Part shown: positions 1 to 10,765 of the stretch, in pieces
Layout: each line of letters starts with the position of its first letter
Numbering within the stretch: the stretch's first letter is position 1
Origin: Aquarana catesbeiana
Lineage: Eukaryota > Chordata > Amphibia > Anura > Ranidae
NCBI RefSeq assembly: GCF_042186555.1
Contig: NC_133332.1
Location: 241,174,406-241,238,405, forward strand
DNA length: 64,000 nt
Reading direction: 5' to 3'
Translations under genes and position numbers: made by a program
The notes under the pieces: model-generated
What the model saw: the letters and a program-made list of their open reading frames with translations, nothing else
What the model was told of the DNA's origin: nothing
Database searches by the model: none

Positions 1-379
1 CAAATTTGACACTAAAGAAGGAGGACAGAGATGCTTTAAAGCATGTGCGCAATTTTACGCTGGCGTATTTATTTCTCCCATTTCCTCTCATCTTCAAATC
101 TCTCAACCAGCTCCCTCTCTACCCCTGCACGGTCATTGGCACCATCCCAGGTTTGGGTTTAGGTCCTATGAGATGAAAAGGGACACATCCCTACTCCCCC
201 CCAACCCTTTTTGGTGTTGCCGTACCCACCCAGGTTTCACCTCCCCCCTTTTCTGAACCTCTTATTTGTGTTCCCCCAACTACCTCCTCTTCTCCCCCCC
301 ACTCTTGCTGAACCCTATTTCAGTGTTCCCCCCACCCACCGCACTTCACAAACCCTTTCTTGGTGTTTTCCTACCCACC
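1..379. other. Unassigned pyrimidine-rich DNA
   Basis: No gene is recognised. From about 200 to 380 the plus strand is C/T-rich and carries imperfect repeats of a segment ending in phrases such as TTGGTGTT and CTACCCACC. The 96-codon open frame here is low-complexity and Pro-rich, so it is not treated as a gene. Confidence 0.4.
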
Positions 380-1260
380 CAGGGCCGTCTTTAAGGCAGG
401 GCAAAAGGGGCAGCTGCCCTGGGCCCTGTCATTGTTGTGGGGCCCAAAGCAGCTGCCTCATACTTGCCAACTTTCCCAGTTTAAATTCCCTCGACCCTTG
501 AGGTTTTAATCTCATGCTGTGTCCTAATATCTCAGTGTGAAGTTCTGTAATTAATGCTGCCCAGCTCTGTCTTGTTGTGTACAGATGACTCATGTAGACC
601 CTGTGTTTACATGTAAATACCGGCATTGATATGTAAATAGCAGCGACATTTATATGTAAATAGTGGGAGACCGGCAGCATTCTATGTACAGTTCTATGTA
701 CTATGTAACAGAGGTGGTATTCATATGTCTAAGCCATAAGCCTACCATCAGCCTGTTCTGCAAAGGTAAGCAAATTAGTGGGGGGAGGGTAGTGTTTGTG
801 GTGTGCAGAGGTAGGCAGAGAAGGAATAACAGTTTGGCGTGCACAGATGAGCAAGGTCCAGTCCATGATGTCCATGGTGTGCAGCCAGTGAGGAGATGAT
901 GTGCTGTAACCTCTAGCAACCAATCAGTAATGATGTGCAGTAACCAAATAGTGAGCAGTATTGATGTACAGTAATCTCTAGCAACCAATCAACAAGCAGA
1001 AATCATGTGTTGTTACCTCTAGCAACTAATCAGTGAGCCAAAATGTTTGCTGTAACTTCTAGCAACCAGTCAGTGACCGGTAATGATACACTGTAACCTC
1101 TGGCAACCAATCGTAATCACTGTCTAATCTGATTCAGTAAACTGATTTTGAGTCTAGCTGCTATTTATTGTATGTCTCAGAGCAGGTGGAGAGCAAAACT
1201 GCATTAGGCGGCCCAAGAAAATTTTTGCCCAGGGTCCAATCAATATTAAAGACGGCCCTG
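380..1260. mobile_element. Non-autonomous DNA transposon (MITE-like) with 14-bp inverted ends
   Basis: The left end reads CAGGGCCGTCTTTA (380-393) and the right end is its exact reverse complement (1247-1260). Further imperfect inverted similarity follows inside both ends around GGGCAAAA and TTTTGCCC. The interior has no coding potential and contains a short tandem array at about 893-1117. I could not find a clean target-site duplication. The CAG start suggests hAT, but that assignment is inference. Confidence 0.6.
893..1117. repeat. Short tandem array, unit roughly 50-60 bp
   Basis: About five degenerate units each contain a phrase like CTCTAGCAACCAATCA followed by variable spacer. Units are seen near 910, 970, 1015, 1055 and 1098. 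Each carries a CCAAT pentamer. The array lies inside the 380-1260 element. Confidence 0.6.
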
Positions 1261-1282
1261 CTGCCCTATATACTCTGCAGAA

Positions 1283-1720
1283 ATTTGGGCCTTAGATGTT
1301 GGTGTTGCCATAACACTGTAAGCCCTCACAGTTACTCTTGGTGGGCACAGGAACGGGCCCTGCTGTGAAATATTAGGTCAAGAATTGTAATTACATGCCC
1401 CTGTTAAAAAGGGGCAGAAAAATTGGGTCTTAGCCACTGGTGCCACAACACTGCAACCCCTCACAGATACTATAGTTGGAGCGCAGGAATGAGCCCTGCA
1501 AAGTATTGCATCAAAAATTGTAATTATACGCCCCTGTTAAACAGGGGCTGAAAAATTGGGCCTTAAGCACTGGTGCTGGTGCCACAACACTGCAACCCCT
1601 CTAGTTGGAGCGCAGGAATGAGCCCTGTTGCAAAGTATTGCATCAAAAATTGTAATTACAGGCCCCTGTTAAATAGGGGCAGAAAAATTGGGCCTTAGCC
1701 ACTGGTGGCGGTGCCCAGAA
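1283..1720. repeat. Tandem array, unit about 128 bp, just over three copies
   Basis: Each unit runs through AAATTGGGCCTTAG, a GGTGCCACAACACTG phrase, a GGAGCGCAGGAATGAG phrase and GCCCCTGTTAAA..GGGGC. Copies differ by small indels. It sits just beyond the 3' end of the hAT transposase (which reads on the minus strand) and probably belongs to that element's 3' flank. Confidence 0.65.
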
Positions 1721-1830
1721 CCAAAAATCTTCTTACAAGCTATCAGCATGAAAATTGAGGAAGAAGAGGATAGTCATCCAGCATAACAGGATAGTCACTC
1801 AGCAAGAGCATATGCAGTCTTGAAGGGATC

Positions 1831-2748
1831 TCACATTAAAAAAAAAAAATATTCGGTTACATCAGCATCATGTGCTTGGTAGCTGGTGATCCAAGACTGA
1901 TTAATTTTTATGAAGGTCAGCCGATCAACCGATTCGGTGGACAGCTGCACCCTGTAATCGGTTACAAAGCCTCCAGCAGCACTGAACGTGCGTTCTGACA
2001 GAACGCTGGATGCAGGACAGGTCAGTAGCTCAATTGCATACTTTGCAAGCTCTGTCCAGTGATCCATCCTCAAGACCCAGTAACCCAGAGGATTTTCGGT
2101 GGGAAAGGTGTCCAAGTCTGATCTTGCCCCTAGGTATTCCTGTACCATGTAAATCAGACACTGGCGATGGTTGCTGGAACCGATCATACCTTGGGGCTGC
2201 GGACTAAAAAATTGTCTGAACGCATCGGTCAGATGGCCACCTTCTCCACCGCTCCTTCTGTGACTGACCGAAGCCTCAGCAACACGTTGTCCAGGACCAG
2301 GAATTTGTAACCTCCCAGGCTCTGGAAATGCGTTGCACAAACCTTTCTGCAAGGCCTCCCGAAGATGTTTCATCCTCTGCGACGACAAGATAAGGTCCGC
2401 AACCTTAGCCTTGTAACGTGGATCAAGGAGGGTTGCCAGCCAGTAATGATCCCTCTCCTTGATACCACAAATACGAGGATCCTTCCGCAGGCTTTGCAGG
2501 ATCAGGGAGGCCATGCAGCATAGGTTTTCTGAGGCATTCGGTCCGGAGTCCTCTGGATCAGTAAGGACGACATGATCCGCAGCCACCTCCTCCCAGCCAC
2601 GTACAAGTCCATGGGTTTCTTGGGACTGTAAATGATCCCTTGAAGACTGCTGCTGATGCTGAGTGCTAGGCTCCACCTCCATGCTGACACAATCCTCCTC
2701 CTCCTTCGTGATCGGCGGGCCAGTGTTCTGTCTCTGGGACAGCTAGCT
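1831..2748 (-). pseudogene. hAT transposase, C-terminal half
   Basis: This open frame (283 codons from the ATG at 2682, with about 20 further in-frame codons upstream) carries the end of the hAT catalytic fold. Visible blocks are a HYWLATLLDPRYK-like segment, typical of the region before the last acidic catalytic residue. Further on is the dimerisation region with WxLAKYAIELLTCPASSVLSER-like spacing (residues about 215-245) and FSAAGG. These are hallmarks of the Ac/ZBED-like hAT family, which cuts and pastes DNA in the nucleus. The upstream half lies beyond a 470-bp interruption at 2749-3221. The piece cannot make active protein alone. Assignment is firm at superfamily level; the subfamily is not determined. 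Confidence 0.85.
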
Positions 2749-3221
2749 AAACCTTCTTATCCCAATAATTGTAGATACCATATTTCTTTGATCTCAGTTT
2801 TATTAGAACAAGCCAGGTGAAACTACAAATAACAGAAATAGACTTCAATAAGTATAATATTGCATACAATACAGCATACATTGCATAAACAACGATATAC
2901 AGTACAAGATGAGATAATAAAAACGTACTTTTTAAGTTCTGTAAGGGGTGATCGCAATAGATTGAGAAAGACATGACTTGCTTCCTGCAATGTGTTGAAA
3001 AGAATGGTGACTGGTTCACTTCCTGTTAAGTCTCTACCCAGAATTCCCTGCTTGCTGACAGCTTCCTTAATTACACATACAAAGAAACAAAGAAACAGAA
3101 CTGCAGCAATACCAAAAAGGAATGCTAGATGGAGCCTGCACACCACATATGATTGTCTTAAGTAAATTACACATTTTGCATGTAAATTTAACAACACAGG
3201 TACAAATAAGGTACAAATAAT
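2749..3221. other. Roughly 470-bp interruption of the hAT transposase
   Basis: The transposase frame stops at about 3221 and resumes at about 2748 with the acidic segment that should follow directly. The sequence between is A/T-rich, has no hAT-like coding, and shows no convincing GT-AG pair at the junctions on the minus strand. It is most simply an unrelated insertion, perhaps with a short AGC-type duplication at the edges. A 134-codon hydrophobic frame inside it looks like chance. Confidence 0.5.
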
Positions 3222-4945
3222 CAGCAAGACATCTGGTGGACAGAACAGCCAGCAGGAACACTGTCTGGATAAAGGAGGCCTTGAGAGGTAAGGAAGCCCT
3301 CCTCTTCCTCCCTCTGTTCTGCCTTAAGTGCCCTGTCCATTATTCCACGCAGCGTGTGCTCCAACAGGTGGACAAGAGGGACAGTGTCAAGGATGCATGC
3401 ACTGTCACTGCTCACCATCCTCACGGCCTCAAATGGTGACAGGACAGTGCATGCATCCCTGATCATGACCCACTGACGGAAAAAAAATCAAGCTCCCCTG
3501 ACCCTGTCCTGGTGTCATAGTTGCACAGGTACTCATTGATGGCCCTCTGCTGCGTGTGCAGCCGCTGCAGCATGGCCAACATTGGGTTCCACCTGGTGGG
3601 CATGTCACAGATTAGGCGGTTCTTGGGCAGGTTAAATTCCTTTTGGAGGTCAGCCAGCCAAACACTGGCCTTATATGACCGGCGGAAATGCACACAGACT
3701 TTCCTGGCCTCAGGACATCCTGTAAGCCCGGGTACCTGCCCAAGAACCACTGCACCACCAAGTTAAGGACGTGAGCCAAACAGGGCACATGGGTCAGGTG
3801 TCCCTGTCGGAGGGCGGAGAGGAGGTTGGTGCCATTGTCGCAAACCACCATTCCTGGCTTAAGCTGGCGTGGCGTCAACCACCTCTGAGCCTACCCTGCA
3901 GAGCTGACAGAATCTCTGCCCCAGTGTGGCTCCTGTCCCCCAAGCACACCAGCTCAACCATTGCATGGAATCTTTTTGCCTGCGTACTTGCATAGCCCCT
4001 TGAACGCCTACGGAGCACCGCTGGTTCCGAGGACAAATCAGCACAGGTAGGGGCCATGGAGGAAGAAGAAGAGGAGGGGGTGGAGGAGAGAGGTGTGTCA
4101 GAATCACCACTAGTAGCATTTTGGAGGCGTGGTGGCGTAACAACCTCCAACACTACTGCACCCTGTCCTGCATCCTTCCCAGCTGCCAGCAGAGTCACTC
4201 AGTGGACCATGAAAGATAGGTAACATCCCTGTCTATGCCTGCTGGACCATGAGTCAGCGGTAATATGCACCTTACCGCTGACCGCCCTGTCCAGCGAGGC
4301 CAAGACATTGCCTTCTACATGCCGGCAGAGAGCCGGAATCGCCTTCCATGAAAATAAGTGGCGTTTGGGAAACTGCCACTGAGGAACCGCACATTTCACA
4401 AACTCACGGAAGGGGGCAGAGTCTACCAACTGAAAAGGCAGCAGTTGAAGTGCTAGCAATTTAGCCAAGCTAGCATTCAACCACTGGGCATGTGGATGGC
4501 TGGGAGCGAACTTCTTTTGGCAGTGCAGCAGCTGGGGCAGGGAAATTTGCCTGGTACAATCGGACGTTGGTGTACCGATAGCAGATTGTCCGCAAGTACT
4601 TGGCAGTGACACACCTAATTCTACACCTTCATTCCTCTCAGTGCAGGTTTCTGAGAGGACTGAAGGTATAGTGGGATTGGAGATCCCAGCTGATGAGGAG
4701 CAAGGAGAGATCTGCTTTGTTCTTTGGTATGGGTCTTTTATGTATGCTTGCCAACGGACTGCATGGCAGGTCGACATATGTCTGGTCAAGCATGTGGTGC
4801 TCAAGTGGCTGCTGTTTTGGCCACGCGAGATACGCTTCAGACATATGTTGCAAATAGGAATGGTGCGATCTGTTGCACACGTCTCAAAAAAGGCCCACAC
4901 CAAAGAACTTTTGGAATAATGCGCAGAGACAGCAGCACCCTGCAC
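3222..4945 (-). pseudogene. hAT transposase, N-terminal and central part
   Basis: Read from high to low coordinates, this is one protein broken over several frames. It starts with a BED zinc finger at 4945-4790 (aromatic VWAFF, then CNIC and a late HMSTCH). A Ser-rich linker and a central region follow, with ITADSWSSRHRQG near 4220 (first catalytic Asp in TADSW). Next come a CDNGTNL block (second acidic position) with CLAHVLNLVVQ (3878-3700), and MPTRWNPMLAMLQRL (3640-3540). The frame changes at about 4198, 3875, 3750 and 3465. No ATG precedes the BED finger in frame, so the true start is lost or was spliced from upstream. Together with 1831-2748 this is a typical hAT transposase of about 650-700 residues, now non-functional. 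Confidence 0.85.
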
Positions 4946-5608
4946 ATGCGGAGCTCTGCGGTGTGATGCAGTCGGTTGGCTGCCCTTAAGCTAGCCCCTG
5001 GAGGACATCCTGCCTCATTGGAGATGTGCCTCCTCCTCTCTCCTATCAGGCACCCATGTAGAGTCAGTGACCTGATCATGCCCTCCCTCCTCATCACTGG
5101 AGCAAACCTGACAGTATGCTACAGCTGGGGGAACATGACTGCCAGTTTGCTGTCCTTCTTGGGCACCCTCTCTCTCTGGGCTCACGTAACTGCCTTCCTT
5201 AAGCTGGGTACCATCATCGGAGCCTTCAAAATGCTGCCCATCCTCCTGCAGCATGTACCCAACACTGTGGTCAAATAGTTTGGGGGACTCCTCAGGACAT
5301 GGTGGGGCTAGGGAAGGTGTGACTGATGCCAATGAGCCGAGGGAAGAGGCCCCTTTGGCAGACAAAGTACCATGAGCTTGATGAGAGAGGATGAGGAGGA
5401 TGAGGATGGCATGGTCATCCACTCTACCAACTCTTCTGCAGGTTGTGGCTCAACATGGCCAGCTGCCGAAAAAAAGGACAAGCGTGTCCCACGGCCACAT
5501 GCTGATGAGAATGCACCATGTCCACGACCAGCACTGTTGCCTCTAGACACAGAGCCTGCTTGCCCTCTTTTATTGGCCTGTGTGTGTCTGCCTCTCCTTG
5601 TTGGCCTT
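4946..5608. other. 5' region of the hAT element, no clear gene
   Basis: This lies upstream of the BED-finger frame on the minus strand. Several open frames of 80-148 codons cross it but show no family motif, although an acidic Glu/Asp-rich stretch is encoded near 5370-5420 on the plus strand. It may hold the 5' leader and an upstream exon of the transposase. Confidence 0.35.
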
Positions 5609-5641
5609 CCAGACATACATACATACATACATACATACATA
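5609..5641. repeat. (ACAT)n microsatellite
   Basis: About eight uninterrupted ACAT/CATA tetranucleotides lie just before the 115-bp array. A second short ACAT tract occurs at 52470-52491. Confidence 0.9.
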
Positions 5642-5677
5642 TCTTTGATGTATTGGAATAGGTACACAAGGAATTGT

Positions 5678-6315
5678 CTGCAGTCAGCTTTAGCTGCACA
5701 CTGTGCCCAGTATACAGTACATTGACTTAATAAACTGCAGCTTAGCTCAATCAACTGCCTGTATTATTAGGAATAGAACAGGAATAGTCTGCAGTCAGAT
5801 TTACCTGCACACTGAGCCCAGTATACAGTACACTGACTTAATATTCCGCAGCTTAGCTCAATCAACTGCCAGCCTATATTATTAGGAAGAGAACAGGGAT
5901 GGTCTGCAGTCAGCTTTACGTGCACACTGAGCCCAGTATACAATACACTAACTGAATAAGCTGCAGCTTAGCTCAATCAACTGCCAGCCTATATTATTAG
6001 CAAGAGAACAGGGATGGTCTGCAGTTAGCTTTACATGCAAACTGAGCCCAGTATACAGTACACTGACTTAATAAACTGCAGTTTAGCTCAATCAAATGCC
6101 AGCCTGTATTATTAGCAAGAGAACAGGAATGGTCTGCAGTCAGCTTTACGTGCACACTGAGCCCAGTATATAGTACACTGACTTAATAAACTGCAGCTTA
6201 GCTCAATCAACTGCCAGCCTATATTATTAGGAAGAGAATAGGGATGGTCTGCAGTCAGCTTTACGTGCACACTGAGCCCAGTATACAGTACACTGACTTA
6301 ATAAACTGCAGCGAG
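5678..6315. repeat. Tandem array, unit 115 bp, about 5.5 copies
   Basis: Units start with CTGCAGTCAG at 5678, 5789, 5904, 6019, 6134 and 6249. The spacing is 111 bp once and then exactly 115 bp. Each unit contains CCCAGTATACAGTACACTG, a TTAATAAACTGCAGC phrase and CTATATTATTAG. The constant spacing indicates recent homogenisation. It lies in the 5' flank of the hAT. Confidence 0.9.
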
Positions 6316-6360
6316 AATAACAGGAACAGTCTGAAGTGAGATCTAGCTAAACTGAATACA

Positions 6361-6363
<3 letters not shown>

Positions 6364-6419
<56 letters not shown>
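6364..6419. repeat. (AT)n microsatellite
   Basis: An uninterrupted run of about 28 AT dinucleotides lies between the 115-bp array and the terminal region of the hAT. Confidence 0.95.
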
Positions 6420-6421
<2 letters not shown>

Positions 6422-6848
6422 ACTCCTGGGATGCATATATATACTAAATACACTGATTGCAGCTACCTGAATCGCCTGCCTGCTCTATCTAACTGAAATG
6501 AAATGACACTCTGACTCTCTCTCTCTATCTCTCTCACACGCCGCAACACACTACACAAGGCCGACACGCAGGTGGCCTTATAAAGTGTGGGGCATGTACC
6601 TACTCCCCTGAGCCATGATTGACCAAAGGCACCCTTCCTTTGGCCAATTATGGCTCTCTGTGCTGACTGTGCTGTTATTGGCCAAAGCATCATAGTGGGT
6701 CATAGTGCATGCTTGGCCAATCATCAGCCAGCAATGCACTGCAGTGAATTATGGGCCGTGACGCGCCACTCGAATTTGGCGCGAATGGCCCATAATGTTC
6801 GAAATTCGGCGAACGGCCGAACAGCCAATGTTCGAGTCGAACATGGTG

Positions 6849-7228
6849 GGGAGCCGCAAATAGTTGTTTATACACTTTGGACAGAAAGGAATTTTGATTG
6901 GTGTTCAGGGCATAGATGTTACATAAAGTGAGATTGGTTCCCTTCCAGGAACCTCTAAGAATAAGATAGTGCCCTAGTGGATCTGAGTACAGGGATTGTA
7001 ACTGAAAAGGGGAGCCCTGCTTAAAAAGGATTGCTACCCCTGCTCGTTTGCATAGGTTGGAGGCCAGGTATATATGAGGGAAATATTTAAGGTCGAATGC
7101 CATGGTGCCGGTTTTAGCGAGATGTGTCTCTTGGATAAAAATGATGACTGCTTGAACTCTCGTAGAGCTAGTCTCCGCTTGATATTGGAGTTGAGGCCTT
7201 TCACGTTTAGTGATAGTATGTCAATCAT
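6849..7228 (-). pseudogene. LINE ORF2, apurinic-like endonuclease N-terminus (truncated)
   Basis: The frame opens at 7228 with ILSLNVKGLNSNIKRR, the classic start of the L1 ORF2 endonuclease (SLNVxGLN with the metal-binding Asn). At about 7110-7130 the frame shifts, and the second frame continues with KRAGVAILF and a LILRG..LTLCNIYALN block. These are the strands leading toward the catalytic Glu/Asp region. The frame runs into hAT terminal sequence at 6848, so the catalytic His, the reverse transcriptase and the Cys-rich tail are missing. ORF2 would nick target DNA and reverse-transcribe the element; this copy is dead. Confidence 0.8.
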
Positions 7229-8195
7229 AGTGAGTATGATGGGAGGGGAGGAAGTAGCTTACCCAGCAGGCTTGGTGGTGTCCAGGTGCTCAGGAGGTTT
7301 ACGGGTCGGTTCCCCGGGACAGTTTTAATTCGGAGATTCACGACCTTGTGGATGGAATCCAAGCTCCAGAGGCAGGAGGTGTCCAGGAGGTTGAAGAATA
7401 GAAGAGAAAAAGGAGGAAAGGATCCAGTAGAAGAGAGGAGGAGGAGGCATAAAAAAAAACATAAGATTCAGTACAAAATCAGATCTGGTAAACCAATCAC
7501 AGTATAACCCACCTAGAAAAGATGGCAGGTTGGGAGTTTCCGGAGGGCTCCTCCTGACGGGGAGGGGCAAAAAAACTACCGTCAGAAAAAATGGAGTAGG
7601 GAGCCATTCAGAGATCCCCCGGGGGGGGGGGGGGAGTGGTAGACCCAGAGTAGGAGTGACCCTCTCCCAGGCCTGCCTGCAATTGCAATTAGAAATGAGA
7701 AATGAACCTGCATTTATCAACTGGTATTAGCTGTATCTATAACCATAACTATTACCCAAAAGGAACTGATAGAACTATTTGCTCGGAGGGATCAGTAGTA
7801 AGGGGGTGTGATCTAGAGGCCTCAGGATTTGGGACAGGTATGTCCTCCATCCCGGTGCTCCACAAAAGAGCACCTGGGGGGGGGGTCCTCCCAGGCTTAG
7901 TGTATCACCCCCTTGTATGGTGGGGGGGAGGAAAAAGGGTGGTGTGGGGGGAGGATGGGTGTGGGGGGAGGATGGGTGGGGGGGTACACCTGTAATCTGA
8001 GGGGGTCCTATTGAGTACCTGTAACCATATCAATATATAAAGTAAGATCATAGGCATATAATCTTGTTAGATAAGTCCAAGCAATTGGTTAAGGGGGCTA
8101 GCAGGTCCCGTTCAGGAGCCCTATGGGGAGAGTAGGGTGAAAAGAGCCAGTTAACAAGTCACCAGTGTGAAAAGGGACTTCGGAGAAGCAGAGGT
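7229..8195. other. LINE inter-ORF region, G-rich on the plus strand
   Basis: About 970 bp separate the two LINE frames, longer than usual for L1. Several poly-G runs occur (for example 7619-7634 and 7870-7990). No coding motif is seen. It may contain expanded G-rich sequence or the decayed start of ORF2. Confidence 0.4.
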
Positions 8196-9215
8196 TTATC
8201 TCTGGTGGGGTGGCGGGGGGAGGCCAGTGGGATGCGGCCTCGGGCGCTTTCTTCCGATAACTTGGATCCAGGGATCTGGACGAGGCGGAATAGCCTGTAG
8301 GGGGTCCCAGCCAGGAGTGGGTGGAACCGGTATATCCAGTTTTCTGCAGAAAGTTTGGAGATCTTCATGATATCGTAAGGTGGTGGACCTCCCATCTCTC
8401 TTTGCACTGAGGCTGAAGGGGAAACCCCAGTGGTATCGGAAATCATGTTCTCTTAGTGAGGTGAGAAGTGGTTGTAAGGAGTGTCGTTGCTGGAGGGTAA
8501 TCCACAACAGATCCGGGAAGAGCTGTATGGAGGCGCCATGAAAGTCAATAGTGTGCATGTTGTGCGCTTTTCTCATGATGTCCTCCTTGAGGGTGTAGTT
8601 GTGTAACCTTCAGATCACGTCCCGTGGTCTGGACGCCGATCCACGAGGGCGGAGGACGCGATGGGCTAGGTCTAATTTAACTTTTTGGTGTTCTGGGCGG
8701 CCCAGTATATTGTTGAAAATAGCTTGCAGAGTTGTAGGTAAATCTTCGTCCTGGGTCGCCTCTGGGAGACCGCAGACCCTGATGTTGTTATGCCTGCCTC
8801 TATTATCGAGGTCCTCGAGATGGCGTTGAAAGTCCCTGAGAGTAGAGGCTTGTGAGGCCAGGCGCTCGTGTATTTGTTCATGCTTAGTGTCGCAGGCTTC
8901 TTCCTCCAGAGATGTGACTTTAGTAGATAGCTGGTGGAGATCAGTGCGTAGCATGTTAATCTCTGATCTGCAGGTTATGCGTACTTCTTGGATGAGCATA
9001 CGGAAGTCCTGCTTTGTGGGTATGCAGAGGACATAGTCTCGCCAGGATGTGTACGCCTCGAGTTCTGCATCAGAGTCCCTTGCGGTGTGGACATAAAAGT
9101 CCTGCACTGGGGCCAGATAAGGTGTTGACAGGGGGTAGCCTCCCTGGGGTGGTTGGGGGGGGAGTGATAGTTTTAAACTTTGTTTTCTTGGAGGATCCTT
9201 GCGGGCGCTCTGCAT
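8196..9215 (-). pseudogene. LINE ORF1 protein (RNA chaperone, L1 type), one in-frame stop
   Basis: From the ATG at 9215 the frame runs 201 codons to a TGA at 8610-8612, then continues in the same frame to 8196, giving about 338 residues in all. Residues 1-60 are basic and Pro-rich. Residues about 65-135 are heptad-like (coiled coil, SEINMLRTDLHQLSTKVTSLE). Next is an RRM-like part with RGRHNNIRVCGLPE. A C-terminal domain follows the stop, with IQLFPDLLWITLQQR and LREHDFRYHWGFPF. This matches the coiled coil, RRM and C-terminal order of L1 ORF1p, which coats LINE RNA in the cytoplasm. Only one stop breaks it, so this is a relatively young copy. Confidence 0.85.
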
Positions 9216-9890
9216 GTGAATGAGCCCGCTGGAGCCCCGTTGACTGTGGAGCTTGGGGAGGTACTAGAGCCTGGGATGGATCCCTCTGATGCGGAGAGAG
9301 AGAGGGGTCTCTGTCCCTGTGAGCCTGGGATCGCTGTGGGAGGGAGCGGGGGTCCCATTCAGGGATAGATCAGTCCCAGGAGGAGGATGGCTGGGTGGTA
9401 AATACAGATGGAGATGGTGGGGGCTCCTCAAGGCAGGGGGGAACAGCTGCGAGAGGCTCTCCAGTAGGTGTCCTCCAGAGGGAGCGGGGGCCCCAATCAG
9501 GGAGCTAGCAGGGGAAGCTGGGGCATGAGCAGCCAGGAGATCCCTCTCAGAGCCATTGCTGTAAGTCCTGTGTCCCGGAGGGGCTCGTGGTGGAGGAGAG
9601 GGCTGTGCATGGAGCCGGCGCCATCTTGGCCGTGTGTGGTCCCACCAGAGCTCCGTGACTGAAATACTCCGTGATGAACAGCGGGGGAGCTGAGGAGGAC
9701 CTGGTAGAATGTCCACGGGGTCAGCTTCTTTATTCTTGCGGGGTTTGCCCATGGTTAATGGCGCTGTTATGCAGGAATCAACGGTGTGCAGGTAGGCCGG
9801 GCTGGGAGCCTCAGAGAGACACATCCGTACCGGAAGCCATCCAAGCCAGGCCCCCCCCTCTTTGAAGATTTTATTGACTAATATATCTAG
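9216..9890 (-). promoter_or_regulatory. G/C-rich 5' leader of the LINE
   Basis: This segment upstream of ORF1 is rich in G/C and in GGAG/CTCC phrases, unlike the A/T-rich surroundings. By analogy with L1 elements it should hold the internal promoter reading toward lower coordinates. A 230-codon Pro/Ser-rich minus frame here looks like a composition effect. No specific factor site is assigned. Confidence 0.4.
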
Positions 9891-9963
9891 AGGATGGGGG
9901 TACAGGACACCCCAAAACAGCAGCAAAAACTCCTTCTGTTCAGTAGCATCTGCCACAGGCCAT

Positions 9964-10532
9964 GGTTGAACTCTTGCATGCTGGGGATGGAAATAAATAT
10001 TCAGGCTGACCTTCTAGAAGGGTTATTGTCTTCCAAGCATTATCTTGGGTGGATGTGTGTATATAGAGAGGCCTGTATGTATATATAGAGGCCTGTAGAT
10101 TATGTAGGCCAGACATACCATTAAATATCTTCAGCCCCTACACAGGCTATTAATTGACCTTCAAGGTGAGACAAACATTCTGTAGTAGCGACCCTTTAAT
10201 CTGAGCCTGCCAATATGACTAATTAGAACTCTCCTTCAGTTTCAGCTTTCTTCTCCAGGCATTTGGCCCGAGAAGCATGAACTAGGCCTTTCCTAAAATA
10301 TTTCCTCCACAGACAGCAGGCCTTAGTAGCATAGACACTCTTCTCAACCCTCCTAAGGCAGCAGTCTTGAGAGGCTAAGGACTTTCCCTCCTTGCAGGAG
10401 TTTAGGAGGCAAAAACTGGCCTCTCTATATACACACACATTCACCCAAGGTAATGCTCGGGAGACAATGACCCTTCTAGAAGCCTGAATATTTATTTCCT
10501 TCCCCGGCATGCATTGTTGTATCAAACCCCTC
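9964..10532. repeat. Inverted repeat pair (fold-back)
   Basis: Left arm 9964-10072 and right arm 10419-10532 are inverted copies. Shared phrases include AAATAAATATTCAGGC, CTTCTAGAAGGGT and TATATAGAGAGGCC. The arms differ by several substitutions and small indels, so pairing is imperfect. The spacer of about 350 bp has no recognised gene. Confidence 0.75.
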
Positions 10533-10765
10533 AGTAATTGTCCTAGGCACAATAAATAATCATAATCCCAGCATCACATCTCCTCACTCCATCTGCTAGT
10601 GTACACACCTAGCAGCAGGCAGAGTCAATAATTTCAAGGGCCTAGAGGAAACCCAACAAACACAGAAAAGATTAACAAAATAAGACCTCAGGCTGGCTAC
10701 AGCCTAGCTTTCAACACCCTTTAGAATAGAGAAACTCCAGACAGGCTCCCTACACAACTAACTTT

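Larger units (their letters stand above)
1283..6848 (-). mobile_element. hAT-superfamily DNA transposon with BED-finger transposase (decayed)
   Basis: The transposase reads on the minus strand from a BED-type zinc finger near 4.9 kb to the hAT C-terminal dimerisation region near 1.9 kb. Both flanks are built of tandem arrays (about 128 bp at 1.28-1.72 kb, 115 bp at 5.68-6.31 kb). The right end is placed at about 6848: before it lies a TTCGAGTCGAACATG-type terminal sequence, and beyond it a LINE ORF2 reading frame resumes. The left end is not resolved; no matching inverted terminus was found near 1.2 kb, where another element abuts. The hAT therefore probably inserted into a LINE, or was later rearranged against it. 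Confidence 0.7.
6849..9890 (-). mobile_element. L1/Tx1-type LINE, 5' part
   Basis: On the minus strand the order is a G/C-rich leader (9890-9216), ORF1 (9215-8196), an intergenic stretch, then the start of ORF2 (7228) with an endonuclease N-terminus that ends where the hAT terminus begins (6848). The reverse transcriptase is absent here. The order leader, coiled-coil ORF1 and endonuclease-first ORF2 is that of the L1 clade. Confidence 0.75.

Noticed and set aside
380..1260. 8-bp target duplication for the CAGGGCCGTC element
   Set aside because: Flanks TACCCACC and CTGCCCTA do not match, so superfamily assignment stays open.
2823..3227. 134-codon hydrophobic minus-strand frame
   Set aside because: A/T-rich, no start context or domain, and lies in the insert that breaks the hAT gene; composition explains it.
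9264..9956. 230-codon minus-strand frame upstream of LINE ORF1
   Set aside because: Pro/Ser-rich translation of the G/C-rich leader without motifs; more likely untranslated promoter region.
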